Below, piece by piece: positions 48,035-59,574 of a stretch of 64,000 nucleotides of DNA. This stretch comes from Casuarina equisetifolia. Lineage: Eukaryota; Streptophyta; Magnoliopsida; Fagales; Casuarinaceae. The stretch lies in the NCBI GenBank assembly GCA_028551475.1, contig CM052360.1, forward strand, positions 2,344,501 to 2,408,500, in the 5' to 3' direction. Numbering within the stretch: position 1 is the stretch's first letter; each line of letters opens with the position of its first letter. Under the pieces are notes generated by a model. The model was not told the DNA's origin, searched no databases, and saw only the letters and a list, made by a program, of their open reading frames with translations. The position numbers and the translations under genes are program-made.

Positions 48035-49653
48035 CTAGGCTCTTGTCAATTTAGATACAAATTCATCGATGTTCTTGTCCGAAGATCCACCCTCACTGAC
48101 TGCTGCAACGGCCAAACTCCTATACTTCTTGGCATTCTCTTTCATTTCTTTCCCTCTTTCTCCCTCCATTACTTCCCTAATGCACGATTGGATCTCTTCT
48201 TTTCCCACAATTCCGTTCTCATCAACCTTGACCTTAATTCCCATCTTCCAAACATCCTTAACAAATTTGGCGTTTGTTGTCTGATCAGTCCATTGCGGCA
48301 TCACCACCAATGGCACTCCCAAGCTCAATGCCTCAAGGGTTGAATTCCATCCACCGTGAGTTAGAAAGCAGCCGATGGCCTTATCCGATAGCACTGCCAC
48401 TTGGGGGCTCCATTTCACCACCAAGCCCTTATAGACTATCTCTTCCACAAATTTTTCAGGAAGGTTTTCCTCCTCTGAATCCTTAACCACCCACAAGAAA
48501 TAGAAGTTGCTTTCCTTTAAAGCGAGTGCCAATTCCACTATCTGCTTGTTGCCTAAAGAGGCCATGCTACCAAAGGAAACGTAAATCACAGGTGCTTCTG
48601 GTTTGGTGTTGAGCCAGCTGGTGCAAACAGATGTGTCAAATTTGAAAAGGTTAAGGCCATAATCATTGTCATTTTCAACACGGTTGTCCAAGTAGGTAGA
48701 TGGAACCGTCGGGCCAATTGTTATTAATGGACAAAGTTTTGACATGGAATCCACCGCCTGTTATGATAAAACACAAATCAGCTTCTTATCAATACAAAGA
48801 TGATTGAGACAGCACAAGATAAGAGCAAAATCTTCTCTTTTTTTTAAATGTGAAAATCTTAATTCTTGAACAAAATCGTTTGCGTTCTACAATATTATGA
48901 TCTGAATTAGATTTCTGATAGAAACGGAACTAGCGCAGTGTGTTAAGTTCAGCTTCAGATGATTTCCGACCGGATTCACAACAATGAAATAAACTATAAC
49001 ATAACCCACCTCAACTTCCAGTTCGTGGAAGGTATTGACAAGAACCCAATCGGCTCTGTCCGTGTTAGAATACTGATTTAGCACCATCTCAAAGTAAGCC
49101 GGGTAGGATCCAGGCACGGAAATGTAAGATGGCATGTCTTCAAGCTCGAGCAACGGCAGACCTCGAATTGAGATAGGTGTAGACGAAATCGGAAGCTTCA
49201 AGAGTCCATGGTGCACATAATAGTATATGAGATTAACAGCACAGGTTTGAGTAAAGAAAGCAGCTCCAAAGATGCCAAACTTTTTGGCTACCTCCAAAGC
49301 CCAAGGTAGAAAGGGATCGTATATTATACAATCAATGGGGTTTGTAGTGTCTTTGTACTTTATAATGAGGTCGGCTAGGGTTTTAGAGCCCGCTGCTTCC
49401 ATTCGACTGAGATACGACGCCATGCTCCGGCTTGGGCAAAGCCTCCTTCATCGTGGCCATCCGAAATGGTGTCAAACTGGACGGACTCCGATGACTTGGG
49501 CTGCATGGTATTGTGGATGAAGATGGTGGTGGCAACCGTGGCTTTAACCCCTTTCGAGGCCAAGCGCTTAGAGAATTGCAGCAGTGGATTGATATGGCCT
49601 TGGCTTGGATAAGTTATTACCAAAACGTGGGCTCTAAACGCTTTCCCTGCCAT
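48035..49653 (-). pseudogene. Gene M: UGT74F-like, 1-nt frameshift in exon 1
   Basis: Exon 1 is 49653-49010 (start MAGKAFRAHVLVITYP, GTGGGT donor) and exon 2 is 48757-48035 (240 codons plus stop, AACAG acceptor). Exon 1 is 644 bp where G, I and O have 645. Near 49427 G reads ATGCTCTCGGCTT and M reads ATGCTCCGGCTT, a one-base deletion after GGFAQA that shifts the frame for the rest of the exon. Exon 2 is open, with [17 protein letters not shown] and MPQWTDQ. It also has EEIVYKGL where all others have EEIGDKGL. TATA (49731-49740) and TGACG (50014-50018) remain upstream. A recent pseudogene, unless translation starts downstream of the catalytic His, which would not give an active enzyme. Confidence 0.88.
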
Positions 49654-49909
49654 CTCTATCTCACTCTCTGTCGCTTACGTACTTTTACTTGACCGTCATT
49701 CATAGAACCAGTCGGGCAAGATTTATATACTGGAATAGGCACCTCTTGCTTCCATCTGGCTTCTTCTACCGCAGGCGTTTGAATGGTAGGTTTCTAAGAA
49801 AGGAATCAAAATACAGACTGGTAGGTTGCTGCTTGTAGTCGTTCCCTGCCCTTTCTGAGGTTAGTGGCTTCCTCGTCCGAGTTCCCCTTGTTCCCCACGT
49901 AAGATCTTT

Positions 49910-49970
49910 TCTTTTTCTTTTTCTTTTTCTTTTTCTTTTTCTTTTTTCTTTTTTCTTTTTTCCCATATTT
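49910..49970. repeat. (CTTTTT)n microsatellite upstream of M
   Basis: The matching tract upstream of N (55678-55720) is about 14 bp shorter, which accounts for the change of duplication offset from 5770 to 5756 bp. Confidence 0.9.
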
Positions 49971-50000
49971 TATCTTGCTCTGTTCTAGTAAAGCAGCAAG

Positions 50001-50028
50001 TCCAGATCACTGGTGACGGCTTCCGGAC
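50001..50028. promoter_or_regulatory. TGACG box, gene M promoter
   Basis: CCAGATCACTGGTGACGGCT followed by TCCGGAC; core at 50014-50018, about 361 bp upstream of the ATG. Same form as in gene G. Confidence 0.45.
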
Positions 50029-52012
50029 AATACTTAGTAGAAAAGAAGAATTTGCCATTGGTGTGTCCTTTAGAAAGGCCAAACCTTTTTGAATATCATA
50101 TGAGATTTTACATTTAAATAAATTAACTTAAAACCTATTGAATTTTTATAGACTTTATTTGCATGATTCTATCACATCACTAATAATTATTTTATATCAA
50201 AAATATCCTAGAAATATTTAAATTATCAATTTTCTTATAGAATCTAAAACCTTTATCAAACTTTGGAAGTAAATAAACCGATAACATCAACTTGCGCCCA
50301 AAGTGTGCACAAAGACAAACCCAAGGTACTTGTACTACAAGATCTCTGTACGGGTCTCTTTATCACCTTGACCACATCCTGTGCACATAAGATTGTTCTC
50401 ATAAATTGATTAAAGTCCCATAATTTATAAGGAAAGAACAAATTTCAGCTTATAAAAGACAATTAGAAAGCATAATTGATGGAAAATCGATTGTCCTGAT
50501 GTTTAAGAAGAGTGATCGTCATTGCTCACGTCTTCGCTTGGTTTGTCCTGTTCTAAACTTGCACAGATCATTTGATTGCTATTTTCCATGTGGGATAGTT
50601 GGATGAGCTTTTCCATTACATTCCTAGTCTCTCACTCACCAAATCTCACCTTGTGTGCACGACAAAAGCTTTGAGGGGCAAAGCAAGATGCCCCCCGCGT
50701 CATGCTGGGAACGTCTCCACCTTTGTTCAAAGTTCATAAAAAATGTCTCCATTTCAAGCTCGAGCGGATCAACACACTTCGCCTGGGTTCATCCACAGCC
50801 ACAGCGAAGTGGAGAATACGTTACGGCAACTTTGAAAGACTAATGGTTAGGCAGATAAGCAAGGAAGTTAAAGAGTTACGGTTATCAACATTGTTGGCAT
50901 TTATCACGTTGTTAATAACAAATCTTCAGAGTCACTGTGATCCGCATGGTGGATTGACACGACGCTTTCAAATACAAAATAGTTATTGAGGATAGAATGG
51001 TACCTACGTATTTTAGATCTTGCAAAACAAGAATTTTGGGTTTAAATTTAACTCATCTGGACATACTTGGGAGCGATTTTTAGTTTAAGCTATCAAGTAG
51101 AGTTTTTTAAGAGTTTTAAGTTATTAAAAAAAAATAGGTACCTACTTAGTTAATAAATACAAAAGAATATCAGGGATTTACTTGAAAGAAGCAAGCCTCA
51201 CATCCACAAATTAGTAATTTTCTTACCATGGAGGAGATTTGATAGATTTAACAACTGTTATAGAGTTTTTCCAATTTAACATGGCTGGGATAATCTAGTT
51301 TAAAAGTTTCAAGAAAAGACTCTTAATGTCTAGAAGATGATCTATTGTAATAATGAAACTGAAGGTCCATATTCAATACAAGGGAATGTGTTACATGTTG
51401 GGGATCCAAGCAACTCTAATACCACTTATTGGGGGAATTCAACCAAGTGCATCATTCACATAAAAATTGAACACACAAATACAAGAATATGCATACCTAA
51501 ATACAACATATTTAAGATATTTGGAACATCATAATATCCTATGTCCCTTCTAGTTTTTTCTCATTAGATTTTTTTTATATTTTCTCTCTCCTTAAATAAG
51601 TATCTCATGGATTCTCTCATCAATTAGAATCTATGAGAGGGGTTTTCTCGAATAATTAGCTCCCAAGGTGATACTATGCTTGCCCACTCGATTTCTCTAT
51701 ATTTTTTCTATTTACAAAGAAACCCTAAAGAAATCTTAGTTAAATACTACTTGGAAAAGCTACTACCACAAAAAGATAAGAATCTTAGCCGAATACTGCT
51801 AAAAAAAAAAAAAAAACCACTACAACAACAAGATAACCACAAAGTCTACAATTATAACCATACCATCTAACTTAATTGTTCCATCAATCTTAACACTATA
51901 AATAAGATGAAAAATATCTTATATTATCTAAATCATATCTCAAAAATATCTTTTCAAAAATACATGTCGTGTCCTCATAAAATTGGTTTTAAGAAACAAT
52001 ATATACATATAC
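50029..52012. other. Upstream flank of M and relic of a lost UGT intron
   Basis: Homology to the gene G flank runs to about 50760. The stretch 50702-50989 holds a 95-codon plus-strand frame (MLGTSPPLFKVHKKCLHF...) that I do not recognise. The stretch 51300-52012 matches the intron of pseudogene H (31410-31610), for example AATGAAACTGAAGGTCCATA, so a UGT copy once stood here, but neither exon is left. An A-run lies at 51813-51827. Confidence 0.6.
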
Positions 52013-52382
52013 TTTTTTTGTAGAAATGTAAATTGAATTAATAAAAATTGAAGTACCAAAGCACAAGAGCATACCCCAACATTATAGAAAACATCATATC
52101 TATGAAAAGATGGATGTTAGAAGCCTCCAAATTTCACTCAAAACAATATTTTTCCAATAGAGTTTTAAATTTCTAAACAAAAAAACTCACCCTCGTACTA
52201 CTTTCTTTACTTTTGCTAAGAGAATAGGAATATCAATTGTTTTCCTCTGAAAGTGTCTTATATTTTGCTCAATCCATATACAATAAATACAAACCAAAAA
52301 AGATATCTTGAGAAGTTTAGTAATCATATCTTTTTCTTTAATAGTTTTGATCATCTATTGTAGTTCTTCATTCCATCTTCCA
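52013..52382 (-). mobile_element. LINE 3' end, 370 bp, replacing a UGT exon 1
   Basis: Matches LINE-1 from its tail (26740) to about 27110, ending TTCATTCCATCTTCCAAT. On its left is intron sequence of an H-type UGT; on its right (52383) sequence that lies upstream of such an exon 1 (46853). The exon between them is missing, so insertion came with a deletion. Duplicated at 57771-58141. Confidence 0.8.
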
Positions 52383-52424
52383 ATGGAACCAGTCAAAGCT
52401 CTATTAGAGTTCAAACTTTTCCTT

Positions 52425-53804
52425 TACACTCTTAAAGTATGATTAAATCTTAATTTTACCATATTTATCCATTATTAATTCATGAGCTAAGTTGTCCTAC
52501 GTCATTAACGCATGAGTCTAGGAAGTTAGGTTCCACCTATAAAAATTAAATCAAATTCCAGACCGACAGGTTGCTGCATGCGGTCGGTACCCGTCCTTTT
52601 TCACAGGTTTCTGTGTTTCTCAGCAGTCCCCAGCTTGTTCCGCCCGGCGACCAGCCCAGATCATCGATGACGTCATCCGGGCAACTGCTCAGACAAGATC
52701 TCATACTCATAAAATCATGGACTCTCATCATTTTTAAGGAAAGAAAAAATCTACTTGTAGAACACAATTAGAATCAATCATCATCCAGGACGTGTATCAT
52801 CAAGCTGCAATGAAAAAACTATGTAAAGTTACAACCATATATAGGCTTATGCCCAAGTTACCCTATATGATAATAATTCAAAACAAATAAATAACCATTA
52901 ATAATATCTTTTATACATTCTTAGTCTCTTCGTTCTCCAAATCTCACCTTATAACCACGAGGAAGATCTTTGAGGGCAAACATAAGATTCCCCTTGAGTC
53001 ATGCTGGTAAGTGTCTATTAATTTTATTTTAATTTTTACTTATAAATAAAGATTTAGTAAACTTTACCAAAAAAAAAAAAGGAAAGAAAGAAATAACTAG
53101 AACTATAAATTTAAATATAAATATTAATTAATTAATTAATTAATTCTAGTAACATCATTAAGGTAACAGGATAAGATTACTACTATCAATCAAAGATCGT
53201 GTGACCAAGTATAAATGAATATAAAATGAATAGAGTTATTCTAAGTGACATATATTTGAATACATGTATTCATTTAGAACCATCTATTGTAGAAAGATTA
53301 TTATATAACCATTGCATCTTTATTGCATTTTAATATTTTGATGTAATTCTTTGATTTGATGTAAAGAAATTTGTAAGTCAAGAACTCCATTTGGCTTTTA
53401 GCAAAATTATTAAAAGAAAAAGTCTATGCCACGTTACTAGTGTCATGCATTAAGTGATAATAGTAAAGAAAGCAGGAAGGTGAATGATAAAATGTGGTTC
53501 ATGAAAATCCAAAACATTATAATTCAAAAAAAGCGAGAAAGAATGAGTACAATTCACGACGATGATCTTCACTTTATTTTTTATTTTTTTTAGGGTGAAA
53601 AGATAAATTTTATTAATACATATTAAAGTACAAAAGTACAGGAACATATCACAGTATTACAAAAGTCACCATATTTATGAAAAAATAGAAGTTGGAAGCC
53701 TCTATATTTTCACTTTATTAACTCTAACCGTAACTAAAAGCAAAACCATGAAGAAAAAAAAAATTGTTACTATTTCCTAAGCAAGAAAGCATAATGGAAA
53801 CCAG
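52425..53804. other. Orphan promoter block and 3' flank of N
   Basis: The stretch 52425-53000 is the subcluster-2b promoter block with no exon behind it. A TTAA repeat lies near 53126-53147. The stretch 53580-53710 is another minus-strand LINE 3' end (GTACAAAAGTACAGGAACAT) in the 3' flank of N. No gene is seen. Confidence 0.65.
52650..52684. promoter_or_regulatory. TGACGTCA box, orphan promoter 1
   Basis: CCCAGATCATCGATGACGTC followed by ATCCGGGC; palindrome at 52668-52675. Its UGT exon 1 has been lost to the LINE insertion at 52013-52382. Confidence 0.45.
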
Positions 53805-55423
53805 CTAGGCTCTTATCAATTTATATACAAATTCATCGATGTTCTTGTCTGAAGATCCACCCTCACTGACTGCTGCAACGGCCAAACTCCTATACTTCTT
53901 GGCATTCTCTTTCATTTCTTTCCCTCTTTCTCCCTCCATTACTTCCCTAATGCACGATTGGATCTCTTCTTTTCCCACAATTCCATTCTCATCAACCTTG
54001 ACCTTAATTCCCACCTTCCAAACATCCTTAACAAATGCGGCGTTTGTTGTCTGATCAGTCCATTGTGGCATCACCACCAAGGGCACTCCCAAGCTCAATG
54101 CCTCAAGGGTTGAATTCCATCCACCGTGAGTTAGAAAGCAGCCGATGGCCTTATCCGATAGCACTGCCACTTGGGGGCTCCATTTCACCACCAAGCCCTT
54201 ATAGACTATCTCTTCCACAAATTTTTCAGGAAGGTTTTCCTCCTCTGAATCCTTAACCACCCACAAGAAATAGAAGTTGCTTTCCTTTAAAGCGAGTGCC
54301 AATTCCACTATCTGCTTGTTGCCTAAAGAGGCCATGCTACCAAAGGAAACGTAAATCACAGGTGCTTCTGGTTTGGTGTTGAGCCAGCTGGTGCAAACAG
54401 ATGTGTCAAATTTGAAAAGGTTAAGGCCATAATCATTGTCATTTTCAACACGGTTGTCCAAGTAGGTAGATGGAACCGTCGGGCCAATTGTTATTAATGG
54501 ACAAAGTTTTGACATGGAATCCACCGCCTGTTATGATAAAACACAAATCAGCTTCTTATCAATACAAAGATGATTGAGACAGCACAAGATAAGAGCAAAA
54601 TCTTCTCTTTTTTTTAAATGTGAAAATCTTAATTCTTGAACAAAATCGTTTGCGTTCTACAATATTATGATCTGAATTAGATTTCTGATAGAAACGGAAC
54701 TAGCGCAGTGTGTTAAGTTCAGCTTCAGATGATTTCCGACCGGATTCACAACAATGAAATAAACTATAACATAACCCACCTCAACTTCCAGTTCGTGGAA
54801 GGTATTGACAAGAACCCAATCGGCTCTGTCCGTGTTAGAATACTGATTTAGCACCATCTCAAAGTAAGCCGGGTAGGATCCAGGCACGGAAATGTAAGAT
54901 GGCATGTCTTCAAGCTCGAGCAACGGCAGACCTCGAATTGAGATAGGTGTAGACGAAATCGGAAGCTTCAAGAGTCCATGGTGCACATAATAGTATATGA
55001 GATTAACAGCACAGGTTTGAGTAAAGAAAGCAGCTCCAAAGATGCCAAACTTTTTGGCTACCTCCAAAGCCCAAGGTAGAAAGGGATCGTATATTATACA
55101 ATCAATGGGGTTTGTAGTGTCTTTGTACTTTATAATGAGGTCGGCTAGGGTTTTAGAGCCCGCTGCTTCCATTCGACTGAGATACGACGCCATGCTCCGG
55201 CTTGGGCAAAGCCTCCTTCATCGTGGCCATCCGAAATGGTGTCAAACTGGACGGACTCCGATGACTTGGGCTGCATGGTATTGTGGATGAAGATGGTGGT
55301 GGCAACCGTGGCTTTAACCCCTTTCGAGGCCAAGCGCTTAGAGAATTGCAGCAGTGGATTGATATGGCCTTGGCTTGGATAAGTTATTACCAAAACGTGG
55401 GCTCTAAACGCTTTCCCTGCCAT
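53805..55423 (-). pseudogene. Gene N: hybrid UGT74F-like gene, frameshift in exon 1
   Basis: Exon 1 is 55423-54780 and exon 2 is 54527-53805, with the same splice sites as M. Exon 1 carries the same one-base deletion as M (near 55197) and is 644 bp. Exon 2 is a hybrid. Its 5' part (54527 to about 54200) equals M, including EEIVYKGL. Its 3' part (about 54080 to 53805) equals O, including TTNAAFVKDVWKV where M has TTNAKFVKDVWKM. The switch falls inside the PSPG box. The last codons read DEFVYKLIRA, Tyr where M and O have Ser. Broken by the inherited frameshift. Confidence 0.9.
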
Positions 55424-57770
55424 CTCTATCTCACTCTCTGTCGCTTACGTACTTTTACTTGACCGTCATTCATAGAACCAGTCGGGCAAGATTTATATAC
55501 TGGAATAGGCACCTCTTGCTTCCATCTGGCTTCTTCTACCGCAGGCGTTTGAATGGTAGGTTTCTAAGAAAGGAATCAAAATACAGACTGGTAGGTTGCT
55601 GCTTGTAGTCGTTCCCTGCCCTTTCTGAGGTTAGTGGCTTCCTCGTCCGAGTTCCCCTTGTTCCCCACGTAAGATCTTTTCTTTTTCTTTTTCTTTTTCT
55701 TTTTCTTTTTTCTTTTTTCCCATATTTTATCTTGCTCTGTTCTAGTAAAGCAGCAAGTCCAGATCACTGGTGACGGCTTCCGGACAATACTTAGAAGAAA
55801 AGAAGAATTTGCCATTGGTGTGTCCTTTAGAAAGGCCAAACCTTTTTGAATATCATATGAGATTTTACATTTAAATAAATTAACTTAAAACCTATTGAAT
55901 TTTTATAGACTTTATTTGCATGATTCTATCACATCACTAATAATTATTTTATATCAAAAATATCCTAGAAATATTTAAATTATCAATTTTCTTATAGAAT
56001 CTAAAACCTTTATCAAACTTTGGAAGTAAATAAACCGATAACATCAACTTGCGCTCAAACTGTGCACAAAGACAAACCCAAGGTACTTGTACTGCAAGAT
56101 CTCTGTACGGGTCTCTTTATCACCTTGACCACATCCTGTGCACATAAGATTGTTCTCATAAATTGATAAAGTCCCATAATTTATAAGGAAAGAACAAATT
56201 TCAGCTTATAAAAGACAATTAGAAAGCATAATTGATGGAAAATCGATTGTCCTGATGTTTAAGAAGAGTGATCGTCATTGCTCACGTCTTCGCTTGGTTT
56301 GTCCTGTTCTAAACTTGCACAGATCATTTGATTGCTATTTTCCATGTGGGATAGTTGGACGAGCTTTTCCATTACATTCCTAGTCTCTCACTCACCAAAT
56401 CTCACCTTGTGTGCACGACAAAAGCTTTGAGGGGCAAAGCAAGATGCCCCCCAATTCATGCTGGGAACGTCTCCACCTTTGTTCAAAGTTCATAAAAAAT
56501 GTCTCCATTTCAAGCTCGAGCGGATCAACACACTTCGCCTGGGTTCATCCACAGCCACAGCGAAGTGGAGAATACGTTACGGCAACTTTGAAAGACTAAT
56601 GGTTAGGCAGATAAGCAAGGAAGTTAAAGAGTTACGGTTATCAACATTGTTGGCATTTATCACGTTGTTAATAACAAATCTTCAGAGTCACTGTGATCCG
56701 CATGGTGGATTGACACGACGCTTTCAAATACAAAATAGTTATTGAGGATAGAATGGTACCTACGTATTTTAGATCTTGCAAAACAAGAATTTTGGGTTTA
56801 AATTTAACTCATCTGGACATACTTGGGAGCGATTTTTAGTTTAAGCTATCAAGTAGAGTTTTTTAAGAGTTTTAAGTTATTAAAAAAAAATAGGTACCTA
56901 CTTAGTTAATAAATACAAAAGAATATCAGGGATTTGCTTGAAAGAAGCAAGCCTCACATCCACAAATTAGTAATTTTCTTACCATGGAGGAGATTTGATA
57001 GATTTAACAACTGTTATAGAGTTTTTCCAATTTAACATGGCTGGGATAATCTAGTTTAAAAGTTTCAAGAAAAGACTCTTAATGTCTAGAAGATGATCTA
57101 TTGTAATAATGAAACTGAAGGTCCATATTCAATACAAGGGAATGTGTTACATGTTGGGGATCCAAGCAACTCTAATACCACTTATTGGGGGAATTCAACC
57201 AAGTGCATCATTCACATAAAAATTGAACACACAAATACAAGAATATGCATACCTAAATACAACATATTTAAGATATTTGGAACATCATAATATCCTATGT
57301 CCCTTCTAGTTTTTCCTCATTAGATTTTTTTTATATTTTCTCTCTCCTTAAATAGGTATCTCATGGATTTTCTCATCAATTAGAATCCATGAGAGGGGTT
57401 TTCTCGAATAATTAGCTCCCAAGGTGATACTATGCTTGCCCACTCGATTTCTCTATATTTTTTCTATTTACAAAGAAACCCTAAAGAAATCTTAGTTAAA
57501 TACTATTTGGAAAAGCTACTACCACAAAAAGATAAGAATCTTAGCTGAATACTGTTCGAAAAAAAAAAAAAAAACACTACAACAACAAGATAACCACAAA
57601 GTCTACAATTATAACCATACCCTCTAACTTAATTGTTCCATCAATCTTAACACTATAAATAAGATGAAAAAATATCTTATATTATCTAAATCATATCTCA
57701 AAAATATCTTTTCAAAAATACATGTCGTGTCCTCATAAAATTGGTTTTAAGAAACAATATATACATATAC
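55424..57770. other. Second copy of the M upstream flank
   Basis: Paralogous to 49654-52012, with TATA at 55491-55500, TGACG at 55771-55775, the 95-codon frame again at 56458-56745 (same translation), and the UGT intron relic at 57056-57770. No gene is seen. Confidence 0.7.
55758..55785. promoter_or_regulatory. TGACG box, gene N promoter
   Basis: Same sequence as the gene M box; core at 55771-55775, 348 bp upstream of the ATG. Confidence 0.45.
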
Positions 57771-58141
57771 TTTTTTTGTAGAAATGTAAATTGAATTAAT
57801 AAAAATTGAAGTACCAAAGCATAAGGGCATATCCCAACATTATAGAAAACACCATATCTATGAAAAGATGGATGTTAGAAGCCTCCAAATTTCACTCAAA
57901 ACAATATTTTTCCAAGAGAGTTTTATATTTCTAAACAAAAAAACTCACCCTCGTACTACTTTCTTTACTTTTGCTAAGAAAATAGGAATATCAATTGTTT
58001 TCCTCTGAAAATGTCTTATATTTTGCTCAATCCATATACAATAAATACAAACCAAAAAAGATATCTTGAGAAGTTTAGTAATTAAATCTTTTTCTTTAAT
58101 AGTTTTGATCATCTATCGTAGTTCTTCGTTCCATCTTCCAA
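57771..58141 (-). mobile_element. LINE 3' end, second duplicated copy
   Basis: Copy of 52013-52382 within the tandem duplication, with scattered substitutions. The following UGT upstream sequence starts at 58142 (AAACCAGTCAGTCAAAG) and keeps a GTCA repeat lost in the first copy. Confidence 0.8.
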
Positions 58142-59574
58142 TGAAACCAGTCAGTCAAAGCTCTATTAGAGTTCAAACTTTTCCTTTACACTCTTAAAGT
58201 ATGATTAAATCTTAATTTTACCATATTTATCCATTATTAATTCATGAGCTAAGTTGTCCTACGTCATTAACGCATGAGTCTAGGAAGTTAGGTTCCACCT
58301 ATAAAAATTAAATCAAATTCCAGACCGACAGGTTGCTGCATGCGGTCGGTACCCGTCCTTTTTCACAGGTTTCTGTGTTTCTCAGCAGTCCCCAGCTTGT
58401 TCCGCCCGGCGACCAGCCCAGATCATCGATGACGTCATCCGGGCAACTGCTCAGACAAGATCTCATACTCATAAAATCATGGACTCTCATCATTTTTAAG
58501 GAAAGAAAAAATCTACTTGTAGAAGACAATTAGAATCAATCATCATCCAGGACGTGTATCATCAAGCTGCAATGAAAAAACTATGTAAAGTTACAACCAT
58601 ATATAGGCTTATGCCCAAGTTACCCTATATGATAATAATTCAAAACAAATAAATAACCATTAATAATATCTTTTATACATTCTTAGTCTCTTCGTTCTCC
58701 AAATCTCACCTTATAACCACGAGGAAGATCTTTGAGGGCAAACGTAAGATTCCCCTTGAGTCATGCTGGTAAGTGTCTATTAATTTTATTTTAATTTTTA
58801 CTTATAAATAAAGATTTAGTAAACTTTACCAAAAAAAAAAGGAAAGAAAGAAATAACTAGAACTACAAATATAAATATAAATATAAATAATTATTAATTA
58901 ATTAATTAATTAATTCTAGTAACATTATTAAGGTAATAGGATAAGATTACTACTATCAGTCAAAGATCGTGTGACCAAGTATAAATGAATATAAAATGAA
59001 TAGAGTTATTCTAAGTGACATATATTTGAATACATGTATTCATTTAGAACCATCTATTGTAGAAAGATTATTATATAACCATTGCATCTTTATTGCATTT
59101 TAATAATTTGATGTAATTCTTTGATTTGATGTAAAGAAATTTGTAAGTCAAGAACTCCATTTGGCTTTTAGCAAAATTATTAAAAGAAAAAGTCTATGCC
59201 ACGTTACTAGTGTCATGCATTAAGTGATAATGGTAAAGAAAGCAGGAAGGTGAATGATAAAATGTGGTTCATGAAAATCCAAAACATTATAATTCAAAAA
59301 AAACAAGACAGAATGAGTACAATCCACGACGATGATCTTCACTTTATTTTTTTATTTTTTTGAGGGTGAAAAGGTAAATTTTATTAATACATATTAAAGT
59401 ACAAAAGTACAGGAGCATATCACAGTATTACAAAAATTACCATACCTATGAAAAAATGGAAGTTGGAAGCCTCTATATTTTCACTATATTAACTCTAACC
59501 GTAACTAAAAGCAAAACCATGAAGAAAAAAAAATTGTTACTATTTCCTAAGCAAGAAAGCATAATGGAAACCAG
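58142..59574. other. Second orphan promoter block and 3' flank of O
   Basis: The stretch 58186-58765 is the promoter block without an exon. A TTAA repeat lies near 58892-58916. The stretch 59345-59490 is a minus-strand LINE 3' end like that at 53580. No gene is seen. Confidence 0.65.
58412..58446. promoter_or_regulatory. TGACGTCA box, orphan promoter 2
   Basis: Copy of the box at 52650-52684; palindrome at 58430-58437. Confidence 0.45.

Noticed and set aside
53839-54054. Recurring 71-codon plus-strand frames (MFLSEDPPSLTAATAKLL...) opposite exon 2 of I, M, N and O, and similar ones in subcluster 1
   Set aside because: They lie wholly antisense to the C-terminal coding part of the UGTs and recur only because the genes are paralogous.
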